This document shows positions 36,546 to 44,375 of a DNA stretch of 64,000 nucleotides, one piece after another. Source of the DNA: JADJYF01 sp050186725 (GTDB lineage Bacteria > Pseudomonadota > Gammaproteobacteria > Ga0077536). The DNA is taken from NCBI GenBank assembly GCA_050186725.1, contig JBFWYG010000006.1:1-64000 (forward strand). Direction: 5' to 3'. The notes under the pieces are model-generated. The model made no database searches. It saw only the letters and a program-made list of their open reading frames with translations, and was not told where the DNA came from. Numbering within the stretch: the stretch's first letter is position 1; every line of letters begins with the position of its first letter. Position numbers and translations under genes: made by a program.

Positions 36546-37453
36546 CAGCGGAAGCCGCCGCGCCGGTACAGACGCCACAGCGTGCCCCAGCCGAACAAGA
36601 GCGGGTGACGGCGCGCGCGCGGCGAGGGCACCTCGACCACGCCGGAGTGCCGCGCCACTTTCCACACCACGTAGTCCAGCGGATCGTTGAAGGTGAACGC
36701 GGCCTTCAGCAGGCGCGCGACGGACAAGAGCTTGCCGAGCGCGCGGCGCGCGCGCCATTCGTGCTCGACCCGTCGCCAGGCGAGCGCGGCGGGCGTGTGC
36801 CGCCAGCGGCCGTCGGGGAGCGCGTCGAGCGCGAACTCGTCGGCCAGTGCGGCCAGATGGGCGTCCAAGGTCGCGGCATAGGACTGGTACAGGCGCGCCG
36901 CCGCGTCGAGGTCCTCGGAACGCAGCTCCGCGCCGTAGCTGCGGCCGAAGGCGGTGGTCCACAGCTCGGCGGTGGAGAAGACCTCCGGCAGCAGCGCGAG
37001 GCTGGCGCGCAGCATGCGCCGCGCCGCGCGTCGCCCCAGCCCCGCGACGCGTGCGCGGATGGCCTCGTCTCGTGCCATCAGCACCAGGTAAGGTTGCGCG
37101 AAGCGCGCCCAGAAATAGGAATGGAAGTCGTGCTCGAGCGCGCGCTCGAAGGCATCCAGGGTCAGCGTCGCGTACTTCGCCGCCTGCCGCGCCGCGCCTT
37201 CGCCCACGGTGATGAAATAGACGTTGGGCGGGAGCAGGCGGTTGGCGAGTCCCGCGAGCCCCGGCAGCGCGCGGTAGTCGTCCAGCAACACGTAGAAGTC
37301 GAGCACCGTGTCGCGCTTGCCGCGCAGGTAGGAGCCGTAGGCGAGCACCGCCAGCAGGCGCGCGCCGAAGCGTTGCTCGAACTGCCGCACGAAGGCGGCG
37401 AGCAGCGGATCTTCGTCAGGCGTGGCCGCGCTCGCGTCGTCGGCCTCAGCCAT
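36545..37453 (-). CDS. Tam41-like phosphatidate cytidylyltransferase
   Basis: A 302-residue soluble or peripheral protein resembling mitochondrial Tam41/MMP37. A nucleotidyltransferase-type pair appears as LAYGSYLRG followed by VLDFYVLLDD; then come VYFITV, AKYATLTLDAFERAL, FHSYFWARFAQPYLVL and the family-like LLPEVFSTAELWTTAFGRSYGAELR. Tam41 makes CDP-diacylglycerol from phosphatidate and CTP. Next to a CDP-alcohol phosphotransferase, a role in forming a CDP-activated lipid is likely. ATG 37453 is preferred over GTG 37459. The assignment is by pattern, not alignment. Confidence 0.65.
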   Translation of the reverse strand: MAEADDASAATPDEDPLLAAFVRQFEQRFGARLLAVLAYGSYLRGKRDTVLDFYVLLDDYRALPGLAGLANRLLPPNVYFITVGEGAARQAAKYATLTLDAFERALEHDFHSYFWARFAQPYLVLMARDEAIRARVAGLGRRAARRMLRASLALLPEVFSTAELWTTAFGRSYGAELRSEDLDAAARLYQSYAATLDAHLAALADEFALDALPDGRWRHTPAALAWRRVEHEWRARRALGKLLSVARLLKAAFTFNDPLDYVVWKVARHSGVVEVPSPRARRHPLLFGWGTLWRLYRRGGFR

Positions 37454-38627
37454 ACGCACCGCGCGTGCCGGCGAAGGTGCGATAGGCGCGCGCGTGGTTC
37501 ATGGCCGCGGCGGGATCGTTCAACCACGATTGCAGCGGCCCGCGGCGCAGCCGCTCGCTGCCCGCGTACAGCAGGCGCAGCGCCATCAGCGCGCTGCTGC
37601 CGGCGGTCCACCACGCCACGCCGTACAGCGCCCAGTCGGCGCGTCCGCACGCGAGTGCGATGCTCATGATGATGAGGCAGGGATTGCGGCGCGCGGTCAC
37701 CAGCCGGAAGTAGGCATCGAAGGGCCGCCAGGCGAACAGGCTGCAGTCGCCGAGCGCGTGGAACAGCGCTTCCAGGCCGCGACCCGCGAGATAACCGCCG
37801 ACGATGAGCCAGACCATGAGACTGTGGGTGGCGGGCGTGATGGCATCGCCCAGGCCCTCGGCCCACAGCACGTACCAGATGGGCGGGTGGATGATGTCCA
37901 TGCCGTGATCGAGCCAGTGACCGAGCCGGCTCGACTGCACGGTGACCCGCGCCAGCTTGCCGTCCACGGTGTCCAGCAGGGTCATGATCCAGCCGCACAC
38001 CAGGCCCGGCAGCCAGGCGCCCACGGCGAACAGCCAGCCGGCGGCGATCACCAGCGCAAGGCCCGTCAGGGTCACCATGTTGGGCGTGATGCCAAGACTC
38101 GCGCACCAGCCGACCACGGTGCGCGCCGGCCGCGGCCACACGAACTTGGTGACCAGGTCGGTGATGCCCTTGTAGGCGTTGCCGTACAGCAGGCTTTCCA
38201 GCGCCTGGCGCCGCTCCGCGCCCATCGGTTCGAGCAGCGGCGGCTCGACCCGCCTGAGCGCCCGGTCGAACTGTTCCAGTTCCGCCGGCCGCAGCACCGC
38301 CGCGGCTGGCCGCGGCGCCTGCGGGTCGCTCATTGCCGCGGCGAACTCGGCCGCGCGCGCGCCGCCGCACACCGCGCCCGCCAGGCCGCCGTCCATCGGG
38401 CACTCGAGCAGTGCCTCGTGCTGGCGACGCAGCGCGCTCACCGTGCGCTGCTCGAAGAGATAGCCGGCATGGACCAGCAGCACCTGCTCGGCGCTCGCCG
38501 CGAGGCCGATGTCGTCGACGATGTCGTGGATCCCGACGGCGCGCAGCTGGCGCGCCAGGCGCTCGCGCGAAGAGAGGCCCCAGAGGCGCAGCGGGTGGTC
38601 GCCGACGATGTAGGCAAGGATGGCCAT
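37446..38627 (-). CDS. CDP-alcohol phosphotransferase with degenerate nucleotidyltransferase-like N-terminus
   Basis: A 393-residue protein. Residues about 1-130 look like a decayed NTP-transferase fold (LSSRERLARQLRAVG, VLLVHAGYLFE) lacking the GxGTR nucleotide loop. Residues about 150-360 are a membrane CDP-alcohol phosphatidyltransferase with the full catalytic signature, in pieces LLDTVDGKLAR and GHWLDHGMD (D-x2-D-G-x2-A-R-x8-G-x3-D-x3-D). The layout recalls bifunctional inositol-phosphate cytidylyl/phosphotransferases, but the first domain is probably inactive. It transfers a phospho-alcohol headgroup from CDP to an acceptor. It overlaps the next gene by 8 bp. Confidence 0.85.
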   Translation of the reverse strand: MAILAYIVGDHPLRLWGLSSRERLARQLRAVGIHDIVDDIGLAASAEQVLLVHAGYLFEQRTVSALRRQHEALLECPMDGGLAGAVCGGARAAEFAAAMSDPQAPRPAAAVLRPAELEQFDRALRRVEPPLLEPMGAERRQALESLLYGNAYKGITDLVTKFVWPRPARTVVGWCASLGITPNMVTLTGLALVIAAGWLFAVGAWLPGLVCGWIMTLLDTVDGKLARVTVQSSRLGHWLDHGMDIIHPPIWYVLWAEGLGDAITPATHSLMVWLIVGGYLAGRGLEALFHALGDCSLFAWRPFDAYFRLVTARRNPCLIIMSIALACGRADWALYGVAWWTAGSSALMALRLLYAGSERLRRGPLQSWLNDPAAAMNHARAYRTFAGTRGAYG

Positions 38628-38670
38628 GGGCTATACTGCGAGCCTCGATGATCGATGAGTAAATCCTTGA

Positions 38671-38699
38671 ATTATAGAAATTTCAGCGATCGGCGGTAA
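38671..38699 (-). promoter_or_regulatory. Candidate promoter of the lipid headgroup operon
   Basis: On the minus strand a perfect TATAAT (38676-38671) lies 44 bp before the start at 38627, with TTACCG at 38699-38694 as a weak -35 and a 17-bp spacer. The region 38645-38700 is the most A/T-rich patch between the two divergent genes. Confidence 0.4.
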
Positions 38700-38705
38700 A
38701 GCCTC

Positions 38706-39587
38706 GTGACGGTCCGCCTGCTGCATCTCACCGATCCTCACCTGAGTTCTCTTGCCGACGTGTCGCCGTGGTCGCTGCACGGCAAGCGACGCCTGGGCTA
38801 CTTGTCATGGTGGCGCAAGCGTCGCCACCAGCTGAGCGCGGCCACGCTGGCCCGCGTCACCGCCGCCGCCTGCGACGATGCGCCGGATCTGGCGCTCGTC
38901 ACCGGCGACCTCGTGCACATCGGTCTGCCGCCGGAACTCGTCGAGGCGCGTCGCTGGCTGGATGGCCTCGCCGCGCGCGTCCCGGTGGTGCTGGCGCCAG
39001 GCAACCATGATTGCTACCGCGCCGACACGGCGGCAGGCATCGCTCAGGCCTGGCAACCCTTTCTGCCCGAGGGGGCCGCGGGCTCACCTGGCTTTCCGCG
39101 GCTGGTGACGCGGGACGAGGTCGCGATCATCGCGCTGTCCTCGGCCGTACCACGACCCTGGTGGTCGGCCGGCGGACGCCTGGGCGACGCGCAGCGCGCG
39201 GCGCTCGAGCGACTGCTGACCTCCTGCGCCAGCCGTTTCCGCTGCGTGCTGCTCCACCACGCGCCGCTGCCCGGCCAGGCGCCCGGCCGCAAGGCGCTGG
39301 ACGATGCGCGCGAACTCGCCGCCCTGCTGGAACGGCACGGCGTGGAACTGGTGCTGCACGGCCATCTGCATCACAACGACGAGCGTCGGCTCGGCAGCCG
39401 CACCCAGGTATTCGTCAGCGCGCCGGCCTCGAGCTGCTCGCGCAGCAACCCCGCGGCCTATCGCCTGTTCGACATCAGCCGCGACGGCGGCGAATGGCTG
39501 GTCCAGGCCACCTTGAAGACCGAGGACGCAGGAAGCATGCGCACGGTGGAGGAGCGCCGCTGGCGACTCCCCGTCCTGACCGCGTGA
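38706..39587 (+). CDS. Calcineurin-like metallophosphatase
   Basis: A 293-residue metallophosphoesterase with all five metal/active-site blocks: LTDPHLS, VTGDLVHIG, PGNHDCY, LLHHAPL and HGHLHHND. It could be a phosphatase or phosphodiesterase of lipid intermediates or, by family, a CpdA-type cAMP phosphodiesterase; the CpdA-like size leaves both open. Position between the CDP-alcohol phosphotransferase and lptG favours a lipid-phosphate role. GTG start at 38706. No signal peptide, so cytoplasmic. Confidence 0.85.
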   Translation: MTVRLLHLTDPHLSSLADVSPWSLHGKRRLGYLSWWRKRRHQLSAATLARVTAAACDDAPDLALVTGDLVHIGLPPELVEARRWLDGLAARVPVVLAPGNHDCYRADTAAGIAQAWQPFLPEGAAGSPGFPRLVTRDEVAIIALSSAVPRPWWSAGGRLGDAQRAALERLLTSCASRFRCVLLHHAPLPGQAPGRKALDDARELAALLERHGVELVLHGHLHHNDERRLGSRTQVFVSAPASSCSRSNPAAYRLFDISRDGGEWLVQATLKTEDAGSMRTVEERRWRLPVLTA

Positions 39588-39590
39588 GCG

Positions 39591-40673
39591 TCAGCTCGCG
39601 CGCCTGATCGCGAGGACCGCGATCAGCAGCAGCAGCGCCGACGGCGCCAGCGCGGTCGGCGCCGGCGGCAGGTCGAGCAGGGTGGCGAGATGGCTCGTGA
39701 TCTGGTTGAACAGATAGAAACCCACGCCCGCCACGCCGCCTGCCACCACCCGCGTGCCCGGCGTGCGGCTGCGCGTCCCGGCCAGCACGAACGGCAGGCC
39801 GAGCAGGGTCATGGCCAGCAGCGCGCCGGGCAGGGCGAGCTGCTGCCAGAACATCGCCTGGTACTCGCGCGTGTCGACCCCCGAACCGCGCATCTCGCGA
39901 ATGTAGGCGTAGAGGTCGAACACCGACAGCGCGTGCGCCGGCGCGATCAGCGTGGCGAGCTGTTCGGGCGTGAGGAAGCTCGGCCACTCGAGCGTGGCCA
40001 TGCGCCGATGCGCCACCGAATCATCGCCCAGCACGCGCTCGTCCACGTCGTGCAGCAGCCAGGTGCGCGCATCGACGATGTCGGCCTTGTCGGCCTGCAG
40101 CAGGCGCTGCAGGCGCCCGCGCACGCCGAGTTCATAGATCTCGATCTCACGCGGAATGCGCCCGAAATCCACGCCGCCGACGCGCAGGAAGCGGTTCTCG
40201 CTGCGGCTCCAGAATTCCGCGCCGCCGATGGCGGTCTGCGGCAGGGTCTTGGATCGGTACTCCTGCGCCTGGCGCTCGACCATCGGCACCACCGTCGCGC
40301 GCGCCGCCATGGCCAGCACGATCAAGGCCACGGTCGAGACCAGCAGGCCGCGCGCGATGCGCCAAGGCGACAGTCCCGCGGCCCGCATCGCCAGCAGTTC
40401 GCCGTGGTTGGCGAGCGTGCCCAAGCCGAGCACCGAGCCCAGCAGGGTCGTGACCGGCAGCAGGTCGATGATGCGCGTGGGCGTGGTCAGGATCACCACC
40501 GCGATGGCGTCGATGGTGGTAAAGCTGCCGAGGCCGACATCGTCGAGTTCCTCGGTGAGGGTCATGAAGCCGAACAGGGCGAGCAGCAGCGCCAGCACCA
40601 CCGCGCCGGACTTGCAGAAGTGCAGCACGATGTAGCGGTCGACCAGCGTGAGGCGAGGCATGGCGCGGCTCAT
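39591..40673 (-). CDS. lptG: LptG-like permease (YjgP/YjgQ family)
   Basis: A 360-residue YjgP/YjgQ permease: about six transmembrane helices (RYIVLHFCKSGAVVLALLLALFGFM near the N-terminus, three near the C-terminus) around a periplasmic jellyroll domain. GELLAMRAAGLSPWRIAR is the coupling-helix region typical of LptG. With LptF and LptB it forms the ABC exporter that extracts LPS from the inner membrane. It overlaps lptF by 4 bp (ATGA). Here it sits inside a sphingolipid locus, so another lipid cargo is possible. Confidence 0.9.
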   Translation of the reverse strand: MSRAMPRLTLVDRYIVLHFCKSGAVVLALLLALFGFMTLTEELDDVGLGSFTTIDAIAVVILTTPTRIIDLLPVTTLLGSVLGLGTLANHGELLAMRAAGLSPWRIARGLLVSTVALIVLAMAARATVVPMVERQAQEYRSKTLPQTAIGGAEFWSRSENRFLRVGGVDFGRIPREIEIYELGVRGRLQRLLQADKADIVDARTWLLHDVDERVLGDDSVAHRRMATLEWPSFLTPEQLATLIAPAHALSVFDLYAYIREMRGSGVDTREYQAMFWQQLALPGALLAMTLLGLPFVLAGTRSRTPGTRVVAGGVAGVGFYLFNQITSHLATLLDLPPAPTALAPSALLLLIAVLAIRRAS

Positions 40674-41725
40674 GCGAGGCGGCGAAAGGGCGTCGCGCGC
40701 CACAGCGCCAGCAGTGCGGCGGCGAGCAGCGCGGGCACCCACCAGATGCTCGGCGCGAGCTGATGCTCGACCCAGGTGCGGCCGACGCCGAGCAGGTTGT
40801 AGTACACCGTGTAGACCGCGAGCGCGATCGGCAGGCGCGCGTAGCGACCCTGGCGCGGACGGGTCTCGGCCAGCGCGAGCGCGGTCAGCGCCAGGAGCGC
40901 CGTCGAGATCGGCGTCGACAGCCGCCACTGCAGCTCGGCGCGATCGTCGGGCGCGTCGGACAGCAGCAGGGCGGCGGTCGGTTCGGACTTGGTGCGATAT
41001 TCGCGGGTCAGGATGCGCGCGGCCTTGATCGACAATGTCAGGGTGTCGAAGTTGCCGTAGAAGTCCGAGCCGCCCGCGATGTTCTTGTAGATGCTCGCCT
41101 CGGACAGCGTGAGACTGTGGCGATCGCGCGTGGCGAAGGGCTGGAGCGCGCCGCTCGGCGCGGACACCACCACGACGCCGTCGCCGCGCCGCTCGCGGAT
41201 GAATATGCCGCGCAGCCCGCGGCCGTCGCGATCGATGTGCTCGACGTAGACCGCGCGATCGTTGTTGTCGTAGAGATAGAAGCGATGGGCCTTGATGCGA
41301 TCGAGTTCCGAGGACGCGTCGGCTTGCGCCTTCAGCTGGAACATCGCAGAGTAGACCCACGGTCGCACGGTGAAGGAGAACGCGCCGATCGCGACCGCCA
41401 GCAGCAGGCTGGCCATGAACAGCGGCCGCTGCAGACGGAGCCGGCCGTAGCCGCAGGCCTGCATGGCGGTCAACTCGGCGTGGCTGTTCAAGCGGCTGAA
41501 GCCGACGATGAGTCCGAAGTACAGGCCGAGCGGCAGCAGCACTTCCAGCGCGATGATTGACTTGTAGAGGGTCAGACGCGCGACCTCGTCGGCGCGCAGG
41601 AGCCCGCCCGCGGCATCGGTCAGGAAGCGGGTCAGGCTGTATGCCAGGAACACCACGGTGAGCGCGGCCGCCACGGCGGCGAAGCTCGCGCCGATTTCAC
41701 GCAACAGGTAGCGATCGAGCAGCAC
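40670..41725 (-). CDS. lptF: LptF-like permease (YjgP/YjgQ family)
   Basis: A 351-residue partner permease: LDRYLLREIGASFAAVAAALTVVFLAY at the N-terminus, LNSHAELTAMQACGYGRLRLQRPL as coupling region, a periplasmic domain, and C-terminal membrane helices. It starts at GTG 41725, one base away from the divergent LptA-like ATG, so its promoter must lie inside that gene. It forms a heterodimeric permease with the downstream LptG. pepA, the usual neighbour of lptFG in gammaproteobacteria, is absent here. Confidence 0.9.
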   Translation of the reverse strand: MLLDRYLLREIGASFAAVAAALTVVFLAYSLTRFLTDAAGGLLRADEVARLTLYKSIIALEVLLPLGLYFGLIVGFSRLNSHAELTAMQACGYGRLRLQRPLFMASLLLAVAIGAFSFTVRPWVYSAMFQLKAQADASSELDRIKAHRFYLYDNNDRAVYVEHIDRDGRGLRGIFIRERRGDGVVVVSAPSGALQPFATRDRHSLTLSEASIYKNIAGGSDFYGNFDTLTLSIKAARILTREYRTKSEPTAALLLSDAPDDRAELQWRLSTPISTALLALTALALAETRPRQGRYARLPIALAVYTVYYNLLGVGRTWVEHQLAPSIWWVPALLAAALLALWRATPFRRLA

Positions 41726-41726
41726 G

Positions 41727-42287
41727 ATGTTCGAACCGGTGAACCAGAAGGGCGGACCAGCCGGCTATGATGCGGAGCGCTTCAGGCACGCGCAACCGTT
41801 GGCGTGGCTCCTGCTGTGCGTGAGCCTCGGCGCCGCCGCCGCCGGCCCCGCGGACAAGCGCGGCAGCGATTACCGCGAGACCATCATCGCCCGCGCACAC
41901 GAGGCCTGGGAATCGCCCGACGGCGGCACGATGTTCATTCGCGGCAACCTCGAACTGCGCGGCACCCGCTGGCGCATCCAAGCCGACGCGGCGCGTATCG
42001 AGGGCAAGCTCGGCAAGCCCGACACCGTGGTGGTGGACGGCACGCCGGCGCGGCTGATAGTGACCCCGGAAGACGATTCGCAGCCCTTCGAGGGCCACAG
42101 CCGCCATCTCGAGTTCAGGCCGCAGGCCAAGACGGTGAGGCTCGAGGGGGCGGCCACCATCGTCAAGGGAGAGCAGTCGATCACCAGTGAATCGATTCGC
42201 TACGAGCTCGACAGCCGCACGCTCGCGGCGGGCGCGCGCGGGCGGGTGAAGGTGGTGACGACGCTGCCGTCCAAGGCGGGGGACTGA
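41727..42287 (+). CDS. LptA/OstA-like periplasmic protein
   Basis: A 186-residue secreted protein with an OstA/LptA-like beta-jellyroll pattern (TMFIRGNLELRGTRWRIQADAARIEG, HLEFRPQAKTVRLEGAATIVKGEQSITSESIRYEL). The hydrophobic segment PLAWLLLCVSLGAAAAG (25-41) looks like a signal peptide, but ATG 41727 leaves a long leader; a TTG at 41799 could instead start the protein. LptA bridges the periplasm for LPS. Divergent from and abutting lptF. No lptC or lptB is adjacent. Confidence 0.75.
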   Translation: MFEPVNQKGGPAGYDAERFRHAQPLAWLLLCVSLGAAAAGPADKRGSDYRETIIARAHEAWESPDGGTMFIRGNLELRGTRWRIQADAARIEGKLGKPDTVVVDGTPARLIVTPEDDSQPFEGHSRHLEFRPQAKTVRLEGAATIVKGEQSITSESIRYELDSRTLAAGARGRVKVVTTLPSKAGD

Positions 42288-42305
42288 GCGCGGGCCCGAA
42301 GGCGG

Positions 42306-42740
42306 TCAGCGACGCGGCCAGTGCTGCAGCAGTTGCTCGCGGATGCGCGCGTTGCGCGCCTCGTCGGTCGGGTTCACCTGGTCGAGTCGTGGCGGTCCGG
42401 GCCAGGACGCGTCGGTGAATGCCTGGCCTTCGAAGGCGCGCATGCTGCCGTAGCGCGGCAGCACGTGGTAGTGCACGTCCGCATCGACCATCATCAGCAT
42501 CAGGTAATTGATCTTCTCGTGCGCGAACGCCGCCGCGAGGGTCTGCTCGATGTCGGCGGCGACCCGCACCAGCTCGGCGCCCGCCGCGGGCGACACCGCG
42601 CCGAAGCTGGTGACGTTCTCCTTGCAGGCCAGCACCAGCGCGCCGAGCGTGACCTGCTGCGGCCGCAGCAGCACCGCCCAGTATTCGTAGTCCGCGACCA
42701 GCGAGCCGGGAAAACCGAACTTGCGCATGGTCGGGTTCAT
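42306..42740 (-). CDS. HIT-family nucleotide hydrolase/transferase
   Basis: A 144-residue histidine-triad protein. The triad region reads DADVHYHVLPRYG: the first His of HxHxH is replaced by Asp, while the central His (nucleophile in HIT enzymes) and third His remain. HIT proteins hydrolyse or transfer nucleoside monophosphates. Last gene of the minus-strand operon starting at 46352; it follows the cytidylyltransferase gene by 9 bp, suggesting a nucleotide-sugar or CDP-linked task. Confidence 0.8.
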   Translation of the reverse strand: MNPTMRKFGFPGSLVADYEYWAVLLRPQQVTLGALVLACKENVTSFGAVSPAAGAELVRVAADIEQTLAAAFAHEKINYLMLMMVDADVHYHVLPRYGSMRAFEGQAFTDASWPGPPRLDQVNPTDEARNARIREQLLQHWPRR

Positions 42741-42749
42741 GGGACTTTC

Positions 42750-43502
42750 TCAGCCCGCCGCGCTGACGCCGCGCGCCGGATACCAGGCCGAGACCACGCG
42801 CGCCGCGCGCTCGAGATCGGCGCGGTCGTCGATCTCGCACCAGGACAGGCCGTCTATCGGACAGGTGGCGACCAGGCTGTCGTCGGCCAGCTTGTCGACC
42901 GCCGCGAGGTACCACTGCTTGAGCCCGGTGCCGTAGCGCATCATGTGGTCGAGCTGCGCGGCGAAGCGCGCGCCGCCCTCGCGCCGGAAACACATCATGC
43001 CGATGGACTCGCCGTTCACGGAAGCAGCGTCGAGCTGCTTGCCCACTCGTCGCAGTCGTCCGTCGCGCACGACGACCTTCATGTCGTCATCGTCGTAGGC
43101 CGGCTTGCTGTCGGTGACCAGCGTCACCGCCGCGCCCACGTCGGTCGCCAGCAGACGCTGCATGATGGCGGCCTCGAACAGCGTGTCGCCGTTGACGATG
43201 ATGAAATCGCCCTGCATCTCGTGGCGGGCGATCCAGCAGGTGCCGAGGTTGTCGCACTGGGCGAAAAACGGGTTGTAGAGCGTGCGCACCCGGACCGCGG
43301 TCTGACGGCGCGCGATGTCGTCGATGACGTCGGCGGCGAAACCGGTGACCACCACCACTTCGTCGACCGCGCACTGCGCGATCTCGCCGAGCTGCCACTC
43401 GAGCACCGAGCGATCGAGCACGGCGATGGCCGACTTGGGTTTGTCCGCGGTCAGCGGCAGGAGTCGCCGACCCTGGCCGGCGCTCAGGATGATCGCTTTC
43501 AT
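42750..43502 (-). CDS. Sugar/choline-phosphate nucleotidyltransferase (LicC-like)
   Basis: A 250-residue NTP transferase. The N-terminal nucleotide loop MKAIILSAGQGRRLLPLTAD is split as ILSAGQGRRL and LTADKPKS, followed by the metal-site IIVNGDTLFE and SWCEIDD. It resembles LicC-type phosphocholine cytidylyltransferases and similar small nucleotidyltransferases. It probably makes CDP- (or another NDP-) activated headgroup. ATG 43502 begins directly at the nucleotide loop. Confidence 0.85.
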   Translation of the reverse strand: MKAIILSAGQGRRLLPLTADKPKSAIAVLDRSVLEWQLGEIAQCAVDEVVVVTGFAADVIDDIARRQTAVRVRTLYNPFFAQCDNLGTCWIARHEMQGDFIIVNGDTLFEAAIMQRLLATDVGAAVTLVTDSKPAYDDDDMKVVVRDGRLRRVGKQLDAASVNGESIGMMCFRREGGARFAAQLDHMMRYGTGLKQWYLAAVDKLADDSLVATCPIDGLSWCEIDDRADLERAARVVSAWYPARGVSAAG

Positions 43503-43598
43503 GCACTCGTGTTCCACAAGAGGGGCGGCCGTCTGCTGGGCCAGGCCAGGGCGGCGCGACTCTAGCACGAACGGCCGGTCGGGTTCGACCGTCCGGGG

Positions 43599-44375
43599 TC
43601 AGGGCCCACGCCTGCGCGCCGCCACGGCGCGGTTCCACTCGGCGAGGTTCTTGAGCGGGTCCTTGACGTAGTGGGTGGCCTGCATGAGCTTCAGCACGAA
43701 CTGGTTGAACAGCGTGCCGACCCCATCCATCGGGCGGTCAATATCGATGAACAGCACCGCGCGATACTCGTCCGTGCCGTTCAGCACCTCGTGCTCGTAG
43801 GTGTCATCGAACAACATCAGTTCACCCTCGCGCCAGTTGAGGATCTCCTGGTCGACGCGGATCCAGCACTTCTGCCACTCGCGCGGCACGCGCAACCCCA
43901 TGTGGCAGCGTACCAGCGCGCGGGTCGGACCCTTGTGCGGCGGAATGTGGTAGCCGGGCGCGAGGATCGAGAACCAGGCATTCAACAGGCCGGGCAGGCT
44001 GGCGAGCAGGGCCGCGGTCTCGGGACAGGCCCGGCAGTTGTCGGCCACCGGCTGGCCGAAGATGTAGAGGGCGTAGGTCTTCCAGTTCGTGCCCTGGGAG
44101 ATGCGCGCCTGGTCGGGCGAGATCTGGTGAAAGGCCGGGATGTCCTCGGGATGCTGCCATACCTGGTCGAACTCGGCGCGAACCTGCGGAAAGCCCGCCG
44201 CGAGCCGCGGCAGCCAGTCGAAGGTCTCGTTGGCCAGCACCGGTGTGGCGGGGATCAAAGAGTGGCGACCCTGGAAATCGGTCACCGCGCGCAGGAAGCG
44301 CTTGCCCAGGCGATGCACCAGGGCGCGCTGCCAGCCGCCCTTGCCGACCCGCGCCGCCGCCATTTCCTCAGCCAT
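43599..44375 (-). CDS. Aspartyl/asparaginyl beta-hydroxylase-like (LpxO-like) dioxygenase
   Basis: A 258-residue Fe(II)/2-oxoglutarate dioxygenase of the aspartyl/asparaginyl beta-hydroxylase family: HIPPHKGPTRALVRCHMGL supplies the first metal His and oxoglutarate Arg, and MLFDDTYEHEVLNGTDEYRAVLFIDIDRP the second His and C-terminal region. LpxO, which 2-hydroxylates lipid A acyl chains, belongs to this family. In a sphingolipid locus an alpha-hydroxylase of the ceramide acyl chain is a reasonable inference. It overlaps the upstream gene by 8 bp. Confidence 0.82.
   Translation of the reverse strand: MAEEMAAARVGKGGWQRALVHRLGKRFLRAVTDFQGRHSLIPATPVLANETFDWLPRLAAGFPQVRAEFDQVWQHPEDIPAFHQISPDQARISQGTNWKTYALYIFGQPVADNCRACPETAALLASLPGLLNAWFSILAPGYHIPPHKGPTRALVRCHMGLRVPREWQKCWIRVDQEILNWREGELMLFDDTYEHEVLNGTDEYRAVLFIDIDRPMDGVGTLFNQFVLKLMQATHYVKDPLKNLAEWNRAVAARRRGP

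Noticed and set aside
38706..39587. Firm assignment as CpdA cAMP phosphodiesterase completing the cAMP circuit
   Set aside because: The metal motifs are shared by the whole metallophosphatase superfamily, and its location is within the lipid island, 11 kb from the kinase.
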